The position numbers and the translations under genes were made by a program. From contig SVDU01000015.1 of the NCBI GenBank assembly GCA_015057705.1, positions 1-64,000 of the forward strand: a stretch of DNA of 64,000 nucleotides. Direction: 5' to 3'. This document shows positions 1-10,689 of this stretch, in pieces. The DNA is from Paenibacillaceae bacterium (GTDB lineage Bacteria; Bacillota; Clostridia; Lachnospirales; Lachnospiraceae). Positions within the stretch are counted from its first letter, which is position 1; every line of letters begins with the position of its first letter. The notes beneath the pieces are model-generated. The model did not search any database. It saw only the letters and a program-made list of their open reading frames with translations, and was not told where the DNA came from.

Positions 1-50
1 ACAGCTTATTATTAGAATTTTCAGGGTTTTACATACTGTTCAATCTTCTG

Positions 51-62
51 TTTTCAAAGTGC
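51..62 (-). promoter_or_regulatory. boxA-like antitermination element of an rRNA leader
   Basis: On the minus strand this reads GCACTTTGAAAA, close to the boxA-type motif found in the leader RNA of Gram-positive rRNA operons. It lies about 35-45 nt downstream of the second of two strong tandem promoters. This suggests that a 16S rRNA gene begins just beyond the left edge. The rRNA itself is not in the window, so this is an inference from promoter plus leader. Confidence 0.55.
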
Positions 63-97
63 TTTTTGTTGTTATCTTTCTCAACAGCAACCCGTTT

Positions 98-126
98 AGT
101 ATATCATGTTGTTTCTGTCTTGTCAA
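98..126 (-). promoter_or_regulatory. Strong promoter P2, probable rRNA operon
   Basis: Minus strand TTGACA (121-126), a 17-bp spacer and TATACT (98-103). It points left towards the boxA-like leader, and no protein gene follows before the edge. Tandem strong promoters followed by a boxA-like leader are typical of rRNA operons. Confidence 0.75.
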
Positions 127-182
127 CAACTTTTTTTATTTTCTTTTTTTGATTTCTTTCACTGTTTTTCGACAGCTGGTAT

Positions 183-211
183 ATAATACCATGGTTTCTT
201 TTATCTGTCAA
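183..211 (-). promoter_or_regulatory. Strong promoter P1, probable rRNA operon
   Basis: Minus strand TTGACA (206-211), a 17-bp spacer and TATTAT (183-188). It lies 85 bp upstream of P2 in the same direction and downstream of tRNA-Ser. The stretch from 1 to 259 holds no convincing protein gene. Confidence 0.7.
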
Positions 212-259
212 CCACTTTTTTCACTGTCCAAGAGAAAAAAATAATCATTTGGATTTGAG

Positions 260-347
260 CGGAGAAAGAGGGATTTGAACCCTCGCGCCGGTCACCCGAC
301 CTACACCCTTAGCAGGGGCGCCTCTTCGGCCTCTTGAGTATTTCTCC
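260..347 (-). tRNA. tRNA-Ser (anticodon GCT)
   Basis: The minus strand folds into a class II cloverleaf. The acceptor GGAGAAA pairs with TTTCTCC, the discriminator G is at 260, the anticodon loop is CTGCTAA, a long variable arm follows, and the T-loop is GGTTCAAATCC. Anticodon GCT decodes AGC/AGU. The 3' CCA is not encoded. It lies between plsC and the promoters of the presumed rRNA operon. Confidence 0.95.
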
Positions 348-407
348 GTAGTTCTTAATCTCCATATGATTCGTCTATCAAGTATATCTTTTCCAGACGC
401 ATTGACA

Positions 408-436
408 ATTATACAAAATATAATTCGACTTGTCAA
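408..436 (-). promoter_or_regulatory. Consensus promoter for tRNA-Ser
   Basis: Minus strand TTGACA (431-436), exactly 17 bp, TATAAT (408-413): a perfect consensus promoter about 60 bp upstream of tRNA-Ser. The -35 box overlaps the stop codon of plsC, so the tRNA promoter is partly inside the preceding reading frame. Confidence 0.85.
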
Positions 437-1146
437 CCCATTTTTTGATTTATTTCTTCCTGTATTTTATCATGCACCAATTCTGCGATCTGAGTGGTCT
501 TTAATTTCTGATAATCCTCGTAATACAGAGGTTTTAGAAAGCAGACTTCCACCTTCTGTTTTCTGGAGGAATTTTCGTCAAAGGGTTTAAAACTGTCAAT
601 TAACGCAACGGGCACAATGGGACAGCAGGCATTTACCGCACTTTTAAATGTGCCTCCTTTAAATGGCAGCAATTGGTTTCCCTCCCTGCTGCGGGTCCCC
701 TCTGGAAAGATAACAAAGTTCTTCTTCTCTTTTACCCCTGCTGTCATTCTGGATATAATCTCTAATGAAGCTTTAATGTCCTGGCGGTCTATATAGAAAC
801 CATCCAGAGCTTTCACAACTTCCTTAACCAAAATCAGATTGGCTGCCTCTTTTTTAACAACCACGCTTAATGGTTTCGGACATGCTTCCATGATTGCCAG
901 CATATCAAACAAACCCTGATGGTTGGGGAAGAGTATAAAACCGTTCTCAGGTGGTATATTCTCAACACCATGGACGATGACTTCCACACGTCCTGATTTA
1001 TTTACTTTCTTTACTACATTACGAATATATTCATAACGTTCTTTGTGAGGGTAATATTCTACCTTAATCCCCATCTTCCTTATCTTATAAAACCATAGGG
1101 GCACACGTAAAAAATTTCTTACTACCATATAGAAAATTCGGTTCAT
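433..1146 (-). CDS. plsC: 1-acyl-sn-glycerol-3-phosphate acyltransferase (PlsC family)
   Basis: A 237-residue membrane-associated acyltransferase. By family it converts lysophosphatidate and acyl-ACP or acyl-CoA to phosphatidate in phospholipid synthesis. The catalytic NHxxxxD motif is visible as NHQGLFD near residue 76, and the acyl-acceptor motif FPEGTRS is near residue 149. A hydrophobic N-terminus suits membrane association. The gene follows fumB by 8 bp and its ribosome binding site (GAGAGGA) overlaps the fumB end, so it is probably the last gene of a fumA-fumB-plsC operon. Nothing links the functions beyond co-transcription. An ATG at codon 7 is an alternative start. Confidence 0.9.
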   Translation of the reverse strand: MNRIFYMVVRNFLRVPLWFYKIRKMGIKVEYYPHKERYEYIRNVVKKVNKSGRVEVIVHGVENIPPENGFILFPNHQGLFDMLAIMEACPKPLSVVVKKEAANLILVKEVVKALDGFYIDRQDIKASLEIISRMTAGVKEKKNFVIFPEGTRSREGNQLLPFKGGTFKSAVNACCPIVPVALIDSFKPFDENSSRKQKVEVCFLKPLYYEDYQKLKTTQIAELVHDKIQEEINQKMG

Positions 1147-1154
1147 GGACTGGT

Positions 1155-1706
1155 CTATTCCTCTCTGTATTGTGTAAGTGCAGTTTCATATAGATTATTG
1201 CCTTCGCTGTCAATTACTACGATTACGGGGAAATCTTTAATTTCCAGACATCTGATTGCCTCTGTTCCCAGATCTTCATAAGCAATTACATTGGATGAAA
1301 CAATACATTTGGAAAGAAGAGCACCTGCCCCGCCTACTGCTGCAAAATAAACAGACTGGTTTCTTATAATTGCATCAATTACTTCTTTACTCCTTTTTCC
1401 TTTTCCGATCATGGCTCCAAGTCCCAGATCCAGAAGCTGAGGAGTATATCGATCCATCCGGCTGGCTGTTGTGGGTCCTGCTGATCCGATGGGGCGCCCT
1501 TCTCTTGCCGGAGATGGTCCCATATAGTAAATTACATTTCCTTTTATATCGAAAGGAAGATTTTCATTCTTATCAAGGGTTTCTTTCATTCTTTTATGTG
1601 CAGCATCTCTGGCTGTATAGATGGTACCAGTAAGATAGACGTAATCCCCTGCTTTCATTTTTTGTGCGTCTTCCTTACTGACTGGTGCGTTTATATGATA
1701 TTCCAT
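1155..1706 (-). CDS. fumB: Fumarate hydratase class I, beta (C-terminal) subunit
   Basis: A 183-residue protein of the fumarase/L-tartrate dehydratase beta family, the swivelling subunit that completes the active site of the two-chain class I enzyme (fumarate + water to malate). It begins with the family pattern (INAPVSKEDA, then GDYVYLTGTIYTARDAAHKR). It contains the GPTTASRMD motif near residue 78 and the GAGALLSK stretch. The alpha subunit is encoded 21 bp upstream. A tartrate dehydratase cannot be excluded by sequence alone, because the two enzymes share the fold; fumarase is more likely in this context. Confidence 0.88.
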   Translation of the reverse strand: MEYHINAPVSKEDAQKMKAGDYVYLTGTIYTARDAAHKRMKETLDKNENLPFDIKGNVIYYMGPSPAREGRPIGSAGPTTASRMDRYTPQLLDLGLGAMIGKGKRSKEVIDAIIRNQSVYFAAVGGAGALLSKCIVSSNVIAYEDLGTEAIRCLEIKDFPVIVVIDSEGNNLYETALTQYREE

Positions 1707-1727
1707 GGTTTTCTCCCTTATATGATC

Positions 1728-2570
1728 CTATATGATTCGGTGAGCATGCCGGTTTACATGGCAACAAATGTTAACTGCAACTGGAAGACCAGCTATGTGG
1801 GTAGGATAGGTTTCAATATTGACAGCAAGTGCAGTAACGGTTCCTCCTAATCCTCCCGGTCCGATTCCCAGTTTATTAACTTTATCAAGCATCTCTTTTT
1901 CCAGTTCTCTTACATATGGAATGGATGGTTCTTCATTTAAGTCTCTGGTAAGTGCATGCTTTGCCATCTGGGCACATTTTTCAAACGTTCCTCCGATACC
2001 AACGCCTACAACCATGGGCGGACATGCATTAGGACCTGCATCCTTTACAGCGGTTAAAATAGATTCTTTTACTCCTTCCAGTCCGTCTGCAGGCTTTAAC
2101 ATAAATATGCGGCTCATATTTTCGCTTCCAAATCCTTTTGGTGCTACAGTTATATCAATCTGATCTCCCGGCACAATCTCATAATGGATGATTGCAGGCG
2201 TATTATCCTTTGTGTTAATCCGTTCAATTGGTTCAACTACGGATTTTCTTAAATATCCTTCCGTATAGCCTTCCCTCACTCCCTGATTCACCGCATCAGA
2301 CAATCCGGCTCCTTCTATATGAACATCCTGGCCGATTTTTAAAAATATGACCGCCATTCCTGTATCTTGACAAATAGGAATCAAATCTTCTCTGGCTATG
2401 TCTAAGTTCTCCTTCAGCTGGCAAAGAATTTGTTTCCCTAATGCCGATTTTTCTTTTTCAGCTGATTGTAAAAATACTTCTTCCATATCCTTTGACAGCA
2501 TATGGTTCGCTTCTATACACATTTCCTTAATATTCTCTGTTATTTCTTCTGCTCTTATGGTTCTGATCAT
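1728..2570 (-). CDS. fumA: Fumarate hydratase class I, alpha (N-terminal) subunit
   Basis: A 280-residue iron-sulfur subunit of two-subunit fumarase. Conserved cysteine motifs are PICQDTG near residue 66 and NACPPM near residue 188, which with a third cysteine hold the 4Fe-4S cluster that binds substrate. The GIGPGGLGGTVTAL motif lies near the C-terminus. The start is set by a strong GGAGGAG 5-6 nt upstream. A consensus-like promoter precedes it and fumB and plsC follow closely, so this is the first gene of the operon. The oxygen-labile cluster fits an anaerobe. The product probably serves a partial TCA or succinate-forming pathway. Confidence 0.9.
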   Translation of the reverse strand: MIRTIRAEEITENIKEMCIEANHMLSKDMEEVFLQSAEKEKSALGKQILCQLKENLDIAREDLIPICQDTGMAVIFLKIGQDVHIEGAGLSDAVNQGVREGYTEGYLRKSVVEPIERINTKDNTPAIIHYEIVPGDQIDITVAPKGFGSENMSRIFMLKPADGLEGVKESILTAVKDAGPNACPPMVVGVGIGGTFEKCAQMAKHALTRDLNEEPSIPYVRELEKEMLDKVNKLGIGPGGLGGTVTALAVNIETYPTHIAGLPVAVNICCHVNRHAHRII

Positions 2571-2610
2571 GATCTCCTCCAGATAAACGGTTACTACCTT
2601 TCCTTACTTA

Positions 2611-2639
2611 ATCATATACGAATCAAATGATGAAATCAA
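2611..2639 (-). promoter_or_regulatory. Promoter of the fumA-fumB-plsC operon
   Basis: Minus strand TTGATT (2634-2639), a 17-bp spacer and TATGAT (2611-2616), about 40 bp upstream of the fumA start. It lies just downstream of the Rrf2 gene terminator. Confidence 0.7.
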
Positions 2640-2672
2640 GAAAAAAAAAGGGGAATGGCATTCACCACTCCC
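2640..2672 (-). terminator. Rho-independent terminator of the Rrf2 gene
   Basis: On the minus strand GGGAGTGG (2665-2672) pairs with CCATTCCC (2651-2658), with one G-U pair and a 6-nt loop, and is followed by C and nine Ts (2640-2649). It ends the Rrf2 transcript before the fum promoter. Confidence 0.85.
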
Positions 2673-2687
2673 ACTAACTTTCTTTCC

Positions 2688-3113
2688 CTATATAATAAGC
2701 CGGCTCCGGATTAATTTTTCACGAATATCCTTTATCGTTATCTGCTCCATTCTCTCTCTGCATAATTCATTCAGTTCACCGTAAATTTCATCCATCACTC
2801 CCGCCATGCCGGAAGCAACCATGCAGGGATTGTTTTCATCTCCTGATTTCCAGGAAGATGATACAAATGCCACATCAAGTGCATCGCTTATTTGTTTCAG
2901 ACTTATTGTGTCCGGATCACCTATCAGATGATATCCTCCCTCCAGACCTTCTTTTGTCGCAATAATACCTGCCTTTTTTAACTTCGCCATAACTTTTCTA
3001 ACGCGGGCAGGATTGGTGCAGACATTGGAAGCCAGTTCTTCGCTGGATGTAGTAATCTTCCTTTGATCCAGATATACCAGTCCGTGAACGGCAACTGCAA
3101 ATTCACTTGTCAT
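2688..3113 (-). CDS. Rrf2 family transcriptional regulator
   Basis: A 141-residue winged-helix regulator of the Rrf2 family, starting MTSEFAVAVHGLVYL. The recognition helix region is SSEELASNVCTNPARVRKVMAKLKKAG, then the wing (GLEGGYHL). No cluster-binding cysteine triad of the IscR or NsrR kind is evident (one Cys in the DNA-binding domain, two near residues 96-115), so it may be a YwnA-type member. The open frame runs 24 codons further upstream, but the promoter -10 box lies inside that extension. A GGGGGA ribosome binding site sits just before this ATG, so the shorter start is chosen. Target unknown; it is single and probably autoregulated. Confidence 0.82.
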   Translation of the reverse strand: MTSEFAVAVHGLVYLDQRKITTSSEELASNVCTNPARVRKVMAKLKKAGIIATKEGLEGGYHLIGDPDTISLKQISDALDVAFVSSSWKSGDENNPCMVASGMAGVMDEIYGELNELCRERMEQITIKDIREKLIRSRLII

Positions 3114-3175
3114 GCTAATCCCCCATTCTGCTAAATCTTGCATCATCATCTGTAATAATTGTTGTTTCAGTTTGT

Positions 3176-3204
3176 ATCTTACCAATTTGTATGCTGAATG
3201 TCAA
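3176..3204 (-). promoter_or_regulatory. Promoter of the Rrf2 gene
   Basis: Minus strand TTGACA (3199-3204), a 17-bp spacer and TAAGAT (3176-3181). The ATG at 3185 falls within the spacer, so it cannot be used by this transcript. This fixes the gene start at 3113. Confidence 0.8.
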
Positions 3205-3227
3205 GGGCATGAAGGGGAAATAAAGAC

Positions 3228-4550
3228 CTATTCATTCTTATCTTTTATACGGATTATTACTTTTTTTATTACCCTGTCTTCTACTTCCAGAATGGAATAA
3301 TGATTTGCATCATCTTCAAGCTCCATGGGGATCTGGGATTTCATAGGAATAAAGCCAAGCAATTCAATTAAATATCCGGATAATGTATCACAGGAACTGT
3401 CGATTTTTTCATGAAGAACCTCATCAAGATCGTATAGTGAAACTCCGCCTGAAGCCCGAAACACAAAAGGTTCCAGTTCTGTAAGCAGTGGCTCAGATTC
3501 TTCATATTCATCATGAATATCTCCCACAATCTCTTCAATTAGATCTTCCAGTGTGATCAGGCCGGAAACCCCTCCGTATTCATCAATTAAAATTGCCATC
3601 TTCAGCTTATTTTTCTGCATCTCTAGAAAAAGATTATCCGTTTTTTTATTTTCCGGTATATAATAGGGTTTTTGAAGGATCGCTTTAATATCAATGGCAT
3701 CAGGTTCCTTCTTGCTCATTTCGATTGAAAAATCCTTCATGGATAATATTCCGATTATATTATCTATATCACCCTCGTAAACAGGAATTCTGGAATGTCT
3801 CGTATTTAGAATATCATTCAGGACCTGTTCTACAGGCTGCTCAATATCAATGGTTACCATATCCTGTCTTGGAGTCATTATCTCTCTTGCTCTTTTATCA
3901 TCAAAGAGGAAAATAGACTTGATCATTTCCTCCTCTATTTTATTAAATACACCGCTTTCCCTACCAGTCTGCAGCATGGTTCTTATTTCTTCCTCGGAAA
4001 CCTCTTCTTCCAGATTTTCCGTCTTCATACCAAGTAACTTTAATACACCATTTGTGGACATAGATAGAAGCTTGATAAATGGACCCAACACTTTTGAAAT
4101 CGCATAAATGGGACTGACTGCAAACAGACTGAATTTTTCCGCCTTTTGCAAGGCAATCCGTTTGGGAACCAATTCACCGAAGACGAGATTAAAATAAGAG
4201 AGTAGGATGGTTACTACCACCATGGCTAAACTTTTGCTATAAGGAATTCCAAGTAAGAAAAGCTTCGCTCCCAGAACCTGGGAAATTCCAGTTGCCGCTG
4301 AAGCACTTGAAAAGAATCCTGCAAATGTAATTGCTACCTGGATGGTTGATAAAAATCCCGTAGAGTCTTCTGAAAGCTTTTGAATTAAAATTGCTTTTTT
4401 GTTTCCGCTGTCTGCTAACATGCGGATCCTGTTTTTATTAACTGATACAACAGCCATTTCTGCCCCTGAAAAAAATGCGTTCATTATGGTAAGGGCTATA
4501 AGCAGTAAAATCTGTGCGGATATCTGCGCCGCGCCTGGGTCAGTTTCCAA
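3228..4550 (-). CDS. Hemolysin-family (CNNM/HlyC/CorC) membrane protein with DUF21 and CBS domains
   Basis: A 440-residue integral membrane protein. The DUF21 transmembrane domain covers about residues 1-200 (helix starts with ILLLIALTIMNAFFSGAEMA). Two CBS domains follow at about 215-335 (IMTPRQDMVTIDIE and later LIDEYGGVSGLITLEDLIEE), and a C-terminal CorC_HlyC domain covers 350-430. Family members move or sense Mg2+ or other divalent cations; the hemolysin name is historical. The start is TTG with AGGAGG nine bases upstream. It is separated from gyrA by a terminator and probably transcribed alone. Confidence 0.88.
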   Translation of the reverse strand: METDPGAAQISAQILLLIALTIMNAFFSGAEMAVVSVNKNRIRMLADSGNKKAILIQKLSEDSTGFLSTIQVAITFAGFFSSASAATGISQVLGAKLFLLGIPYSKSLAMVVVTILLSYFNLVFGELVPKRIALQKAEKFSLFAVSPIYAISKVLGPFIKLLSMSTNGVLKLLGMKTENLEEEVSEEEIRTMLQTGRESGVFNKIEEEMIKSIFLFDDKRAREIMTPRQDMVTIDIEQPVEQVLNDILNTRHSRIPVYEGDIDNIIGILSMKDFSIEMSKKEPDAIDIKAILQKPYYIPENKKTDNLFLEMQKNKLKMAILIDEYGGVSGLITLEDLIEEIVGDIHDEYEESEPLLTELEPFVFRASGGVSLYDLDEVLHEKIDSSCDTLSGYLIELLGFIPMKSQIPMELEDDANHYSILEVEDRVIKKVIIRIKDKNE

Positions 4551-4581
4551 GCTTAATTTCCTCCTTTAATATGATTTAATG

Positions 4582-4628
4582 AAAAAGTCTCAGGAAGCAG
4601 TAAAATAAAAATTGCTGCAGCCTGAGCC
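4582..4628 (-). terminator. Terminator after gyrA
   Basis: Minus strand CTCAGG and CCTGAG arms (with an inner GCAG/CTGC pairing) are followed by ACTTTTTC. It would end the dnaA-to-gyrA transcript. The hairpin is long-looped, so strength is uncertain. Confidence 0.65.
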
Positions 4629-4701
4629 TTTTCACTGTCCTTTATTGTTGATTGGTATTATAATAAAGAACAATATTTTTCTATATCGTTTGTGTTAAGA
4701 T

Positions 4702-7275
4702 TTATTCTTCAGTCTCTGTTATATCTTCCGTCTCCGGAGCATCTTCTGCCTGAACAGTATCATCTACATCCTCAAGATCCAGTTCAGCCAAACCTTCTCC
4801 TTCAGATTTGCTTCCGTCATCCCGTACTTTTGCAATACTTGCAACCATGATATCGGAATCCTGATCAATGTTCATTAATTTTACACCAGAAGTATTTCTT
4901 CCAATAACGGAGATATCATTAACGGAAATTCTGATTACAATTCCTTCTGTTGTGATAAGAAGAAGGTCGTGATCATCCTGAACCAGCTTGGCTCCTACTA
5001 TGTCACCGGTTTTTTCAGTGATCTTATAACACAGAACACCTTTACCGCCTCTTCTTTGAGGTGTAAATTCTTCAATAGGAGTTCTTTTACCCATTCCATT
5101 TTCAGAAACGATTAAAAGCTTTGGACCCTGAGAGTCCATCTGCATTCCTACTACCTGGTCATCATCATTCAGCTTCATACCAATTACACCGATGGAGACA
5201 CGGCCTGTAACACGTACATCCTTTTCATGGAAACGGATACACTGTCCTTTCTTAGTCACCAGGAATATATCATTGGTATCATCGGTAGCTTTCACTTCAA
5301 TCAGTTCATCATTCTCACGCAGAACAATTGCCTGAAGACCATTCTTTCTCACATTGGCATATTCCTTCATCGGTGTTTTCTTAACCATACCGTTTTTGGT
5401 CGCCATAAATAAGAACTTATCATCATCATATTCTTTCATTGGAATAATGGCTGTAATGTTTTCACCTGGAAGCATCTGCAGAAGATTTACGATCGCAGTT
5501 CCCCTAGAGGTTCGGCTTCCTTCCGGTATCATATAAGTCTTTAACCGGTAAACACGTCCTGTATTAGTAAAGAACATGAGATAGTGGTGGGTCGTTGTCA
5601 TCATCAGATCTTCAATGTAGTCCTGATCAATGGTCTGCATTCCCTTAATTCCTCTACCGCCACGATTCTGGTTCTTGAAATTGTCCACGGACATTCTCTT
5701 GATGTAACCAAGCTTTGTCATGGCTACGATGGTACTTTCATCAGGAATTAAGTCTTCCATTGACATGTCAAACTCATCAAATCCAATGGAGGTTCTTCTA
5801 TCATCTCCAAATTTAGCGGAAATGATACTGATTTCCTCTTTAATTACTCCAAGAAGTTTCTTCTCATCTGCAAGAATGGCCTTTAATTCTGCAATTCTCA
5901 TTTCCAGTTCTTTGTATTCGTTTTCCAGCTTCTCTCTTTCCAGACCGGTAAGAGCTCGTAAACGCATATCAACGATTGCCTGGGATTGAGGATCACTTAA
6001 ACCAAACCGGCTCATAAGTTCTGCTTTTGCAATCTGAACATTTTGGGATGCTCTGATGAGGTGAATCACTTCATCAATATTATCCAGAGCAATGAGTAAT
6101 CCTTCCAAGATATGAGCCCGTTCCTCTGCCTTGTTCAAATCGTAACGGGTTCTTCTGGTTACAACCTCTTTCTGGTGCTCCAGGTAATAGTTTAACATCT
6201 GGAGCAGATTTAACACTTTGGGTTCCAGAACGCCAGACTGGTTCTTAACAAGTGCTATCATAATAACACCAAAAGTATCCTGGAGCTGGGTATGTTTAAG
6301 CAGCTGGTTTAAAATTACGTTGGCATTCGCATCGCGGCGAAGTTCAATGCAGATTCTCATACCGGTACGGTCTGATTCATCCCGCAGGTCCGTAATACCG
6401 TCGATTTTTTTATCTTTCACCAGTTCTGCAATTTTTTCAATCAGGCGGGCTTTATTAACCATGTAAGGAAGCTCCGTAACAATAATACGGCTCTTTCCAT
6501 TGGGCATAGCCTCAATATCACTGACTGCTCTTACACGGATCTTGCCTCTTCCTGTGCGGTAAGCTTCTTCTATGCCACGTTTTCCCAGTATGGTTGCACC
6601 TGTAGGAAAATCTGGTCCTTTTATAATTTCCAGAATTTCTTCCATGGTAGTTTCTCTATCTTCATCAACCTGATTATCTATGATCTTCAGAACGGCTCCA
6701 ATTACTTCTCTTAAGTTATGAGGAGGAATATTAGTTGCCATACCTACTGCGATGCCTGACGTACCATTAACCAGAAGATTGGGATAACGGGCTGGAAGCA
6801 CATCGGGCTCCCTCTCTGTCTCATCAAAGTTCGGACTGAAATCAACGGTATCTTTATTGATATCTGCAAGCATTTCCATGGAGATTTTACTTAAACGGGC
6901 TTCTGTATACCTCATGGCAGCTGCGCCGTCTCCATCCACAGAACCGAAGTTTCCGTGCCCGTCAACCAGAGGATATCTGGTGGACCATTCCTGTGCTAAA
7001 TTTACCAGGGCTCCGTAAATAGAGCTGTCACCATGAGGGTGATACTTACCCATGGTATCACCAACGATACGGGCACATTTACGATGTGGCTTATCCGGAC
7101 CGTTGTTGAGCTCTATCATGGAATACAGGACTCTTCTCTGAACCGGTTTTAATCCGTCTCGGACATCCGGCAGTGCCCTGGAAGCAATGACGCTCATGGC
7201 ATAATCGATATACGATTTTTCCATGGTCTTTTTTAAGTCCACGTCATGAACTTTATCAAAGATATTTGGTTCCAT
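4702..7275 (-). CDS. gyrA: DNA gyrase subunit A
   Basis: An 857-residue breakage-reunion subunit of gyrase, which introduces negative supercoils with GyrB. The catalytic Tyr is residue 123 in [10 protein letters not shown]. The C-terminal beta-pinwheel carries the GyrA box QRRGGKG, which marks gyrase and not topoisomerase IV. The quinolone region reads [10 protein letters not shown]: Ser84 is present, but the usual acidic residue four positions later is Gly88. The C-terminus ends in an acidic tail rich in E and D. gyrB is 14 bp upstream. Ribosome binding site GGAGG is clear. Confidence 0.98.
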   Translation of the reverse strand: MEPNIFDKVHDVDLKKTMEKSYIDYAMSVIASRALPDVRDGLKPVQRRVLYSMIELNNGPDKPHRKCARIVGDTMGKYHPHGDSSIYGALVNLAQEWSTRYPLVDGHGNFGSVDGDGAAAMRYTEARLSKISMEMLADINKDTVDFSPNFDETEREPDVLPARYPNLLVNGTSGIAVGMATNIPPHNLREVIGAVLKIIDNQVDEDRETTMEEILEIIKGPDFPTGATILGKRGIEEAYRTGRGKIRVRAVSDIEAMPNGKSRIIVTELPYMVNKARLIEKIAELVKDKKIDGITDLRDESDRTGMRICIELRRDANANVILNQLLKHTQLQDTFGVIMIALVKNQSGVLEPKVLNLLQMLNYYLEHQKEVVTRRTRYDLNKAEERAHILEGLLIALDNIDEVIHLIRASQNVQIAKAELMSRFGLSDPQSQAIVDMRLRALTGLEREKLENEYKELEMRIAELKAILADEKKLLGVIKEEISIISAKFGDDRRTSIGFDEFDMSMEDLIPDESTIVAMTKLGYIKRMSVDNFKNQNRGGRGIKGMQTIDQDYIEDLMMTTTHHYLMFFTNTGRVYRLKTYMIPEGSRTSRGTAIVNLLQMLPGENITAIIPMKEYDDDKFLFMATKNGMVKKTPMKEYANVRKNGLQAIVLRENDELIEVKATDDTNDIFLVTKKGQCIRFHEKDVRVTGRVSIGVIGMKLNDDDQVVGMQMDSQGPKLLIVSENGMGKRTPIEEFTPQRRGGKGVLCYKITEKTGDIVGAKLVQDDHDLLLITTEGIVIRISVNDISVIGRNTSGVKLMNIDQDSDIMVASIAKVRDDGSKSEGEGLAELDLEDVDDTVQAEDAPETEDITETEE

Positions 7276-7289
7276 TTTATTTCCTCCAA

Positions 7290-9227
<1,938 letters not shown>

Positions 9228-10313
9228 TTAATTTTCATTGTCTACGGTACCGTTTATTACCTTAAATATTTTATCAATATGGAACCGGTCATTTACAAAA
9301 TCTTCCAGCCCCGTACAGGTAATTACAGTCTGTATATGATTAATTCCTGCCAGTAATTGATTCTGTCTGCTGTTATCCAGTTCAGACAGTACATCATCCA
9401 GCAAAAGAATAGGGTAATCATGCACAATGTTTTCTACCAGTTCTATTTCTGCCAGTTTTAAAGATAAAGCTGCAGTCCGTTGCTGCCCCTGAGAACCGAA
9501 CCGCCTGATATCAATGCCATTCACCATGAAACTTATATCGTCCCGATGGGGGCCTGTCAGAGTGGTTCTCTGCTTCAGATCCTGACTTCTGCTTCGTCTT
9601 AAGGTTTCTTCAAAAGAATCTGCCTCCACATCCGGTTCATAAAGAATACGCAAGGATTCTTTATCCCCGGATAACTTACGGTGGATGGGTTCTATAATCA
9701 TTCCAAGTCTCTCTACAAATTCTTTTCTGTACAGAATGATTTCTTTTCCATACTGCACCAGCTGCATGTCCCAGATATCCAGTGTTTCCCCGTAGTCTGG
9801 GCGAAATGCAAGATCTTTTAATAATTTATTACGCTGTGTCACAATCCGGTTATACTGGACTAATGAGTGTACATACAGCTTATTAAGTTGACATAATTCC
9901 ATGTCAACGAACCGACGCCTTTCTGCCGGTCCGTTTTTTATGAGATTTAAGTCTTCCGGTGAAAAAAATACAACGTTGACAATTCCAAATAATTCGCTGG
10001 CTTTGCGGATGGGCACACCATTAACCGCTACGCCTTTGGCTTTATTTTTTTTCAAATGCATGTCAATCCGGTATGGAATGTCATTCTTTCTGACGTTTAG
10101 CTTGATATGCGACTCATCCCTGTCAAACTGTATGATTTCCTTGTCCTTGCTGCCTCTGTGGGATTTTGTCGTAGCACAGACATAGATTGCTTCTAAGACA
10201 TTAGTTTTCCCCTGGGCATTGTCCCCATAGAGTATATTGGTTCCCTGACTAAAATCCATATGTAATTCATCATAGTTGCGATAATTCTTAAGCTCTATCG
10301 ATTCAATGATCAT
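9228..10313 (-). CDS. recF: DNA replication and repair protein RecF
   Basis: A 361-residue SMC-like ATPase that helps load RecA at gaps with RecO and RecR. Walker A is GDNAQGKTN near residue 30, the signature motif is FGSQGQQRTAALSLK, and Walker B is ILLLDDVLSELD. The start MIIESIELKNYRNYD matches the family. An upstream in-frame extension of 44 codons is only the translation of a tandem DNA repeat and is excluded. The best ribosome binding site (AGAGAGG) lies 14-15 bases upstream and is the end of that repeat, which is a wide spacing. Confidence 0.95.
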   Translation of the reverse strand: MIIESIELKNYRNYDELHMDFSQGTNILYGDNAQGKTNVLEAIYVCATTKSHRGSKDKEIIQFDRDESHIKLNVRKNDIPYRIDMHLKKNKAKGVAVNGVPIRKASELFGIVNVVFFSPEDLNLIKNGPAERRRFVDMELCQLNKLYVHSLVQYNRIVTQRNKLLKDLAFRPDYGETLDIWDMQLVQYGKEIILYRKEFVERLGMIIEPIHRKLSGDKESLRILYEPDVEADSFEETLRRSRSQDLKQRTTLTGPHRDDISFMVNGIDIRRFGSQGQQRTAALSLKLAEIELVENIVHDYPILLLDDVLSELDNSRQNQLLAGINHIQTVITCTGLEDFVNDRFHIDKIFKVINGTVDNEN

Positions 10314-10326
10314 GGATGTTGTGATT

Positions 10327-10467
10327 TCCTCTCTATTGTCCATGCTTTCTGGACATAAAGGTATGCCCGCAGGGCGTTCCTCTCTATTGTCCATGCTTTC
10401 TGGACATAAAGGTATGCCCGCAGGGCGTTCCTCTCTATTGTCCACGCTTTTTGGACATAAAGGTATG
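10327..10467 (-). repeat. Tandem 51-bp hairpin repeats, yaaA-recF spacer
   Basis: Two full units (starting 10327 and 10378) and one partial unit (from 10429) with a period of exactly 51 bp. Each carries an imperfect inverted repeat, GGACATA and TATGCCC around AAGG on the plus strand, which keeps pairing in the minus-strand RNA through a G-U pair. The downstream end of the array supplies the AGAGAGGA ahead of recF. The period is 17 codons, so the array stays open in the recF frame (encoding MDNREERPAGIPLCPES units), but RecF homology starts after it. Related to the array at 10690-10843. Confidence 0.9.
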
Positions 10468-10478
10468 GCTGTTTAGTA

Positions 10479-10685
10479 TCACTCAATTTTAATGCTCTTA
10501 CCATCGAATGTAACCATATCTCCGCTTCTTAATTTCTTCCCTCTCTGGTACTCAGGCTGACCATTTACGGAAACAAGACCATCCTCGATAACAAACTTTG
10601 CATCAACACCTGATCCTACCAGACCGGCAGCTTTTAAAGCCTGCCCTAGCTTAATATACTCATCCCTTAATTTTATTATTTCCAT
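10479..10685 (-). CDS. yaaA: S4-domain RNA-binding protein YaaA/RlbA
   Basis: A 68-residue S4-like RNA-binding domain protein, the small gene normally found between dnaN and recF in Bacillota. The S4 core is seen in KLGQALKAAGLVGSGVDAK, VSVNGQPEYQRGKKL and GDMVTFDG. A role in ribosome biogenesis has been proposed for the B. subtilis protein. The start MEIIKLRDEY is chosen over an ATG seven codons upstream, because GAGGA sits five bases before it; this ribosome binding site is the end of the tandem repeat array on its 5' side. Confidence 0.9.
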   Translation of the reverse strand: MEIIKLRDEYIKLGQALKAAGLVGSGVDAKFVIEDGLVSVNGQPEYQRGKKLRSGDMVTFDGKSIKIE

Positions 10686-10689
10686 GGTT

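Noticed and set aside
3111..3185. Longer start of the Rrf2 regulator (165 residues)
   Set aside because: The promoter -10 box lies at 3176-3181, so the upstream ATG would not be in the mRNA, and homology begins at MTSEF.
10314..10445. N-terminal extension of RecF with repeated MDNREERPAGIPLCPES
   Set aside because: It is the translation of 51-bp tandem DNA repeats; RecF homology and normal length start after it.
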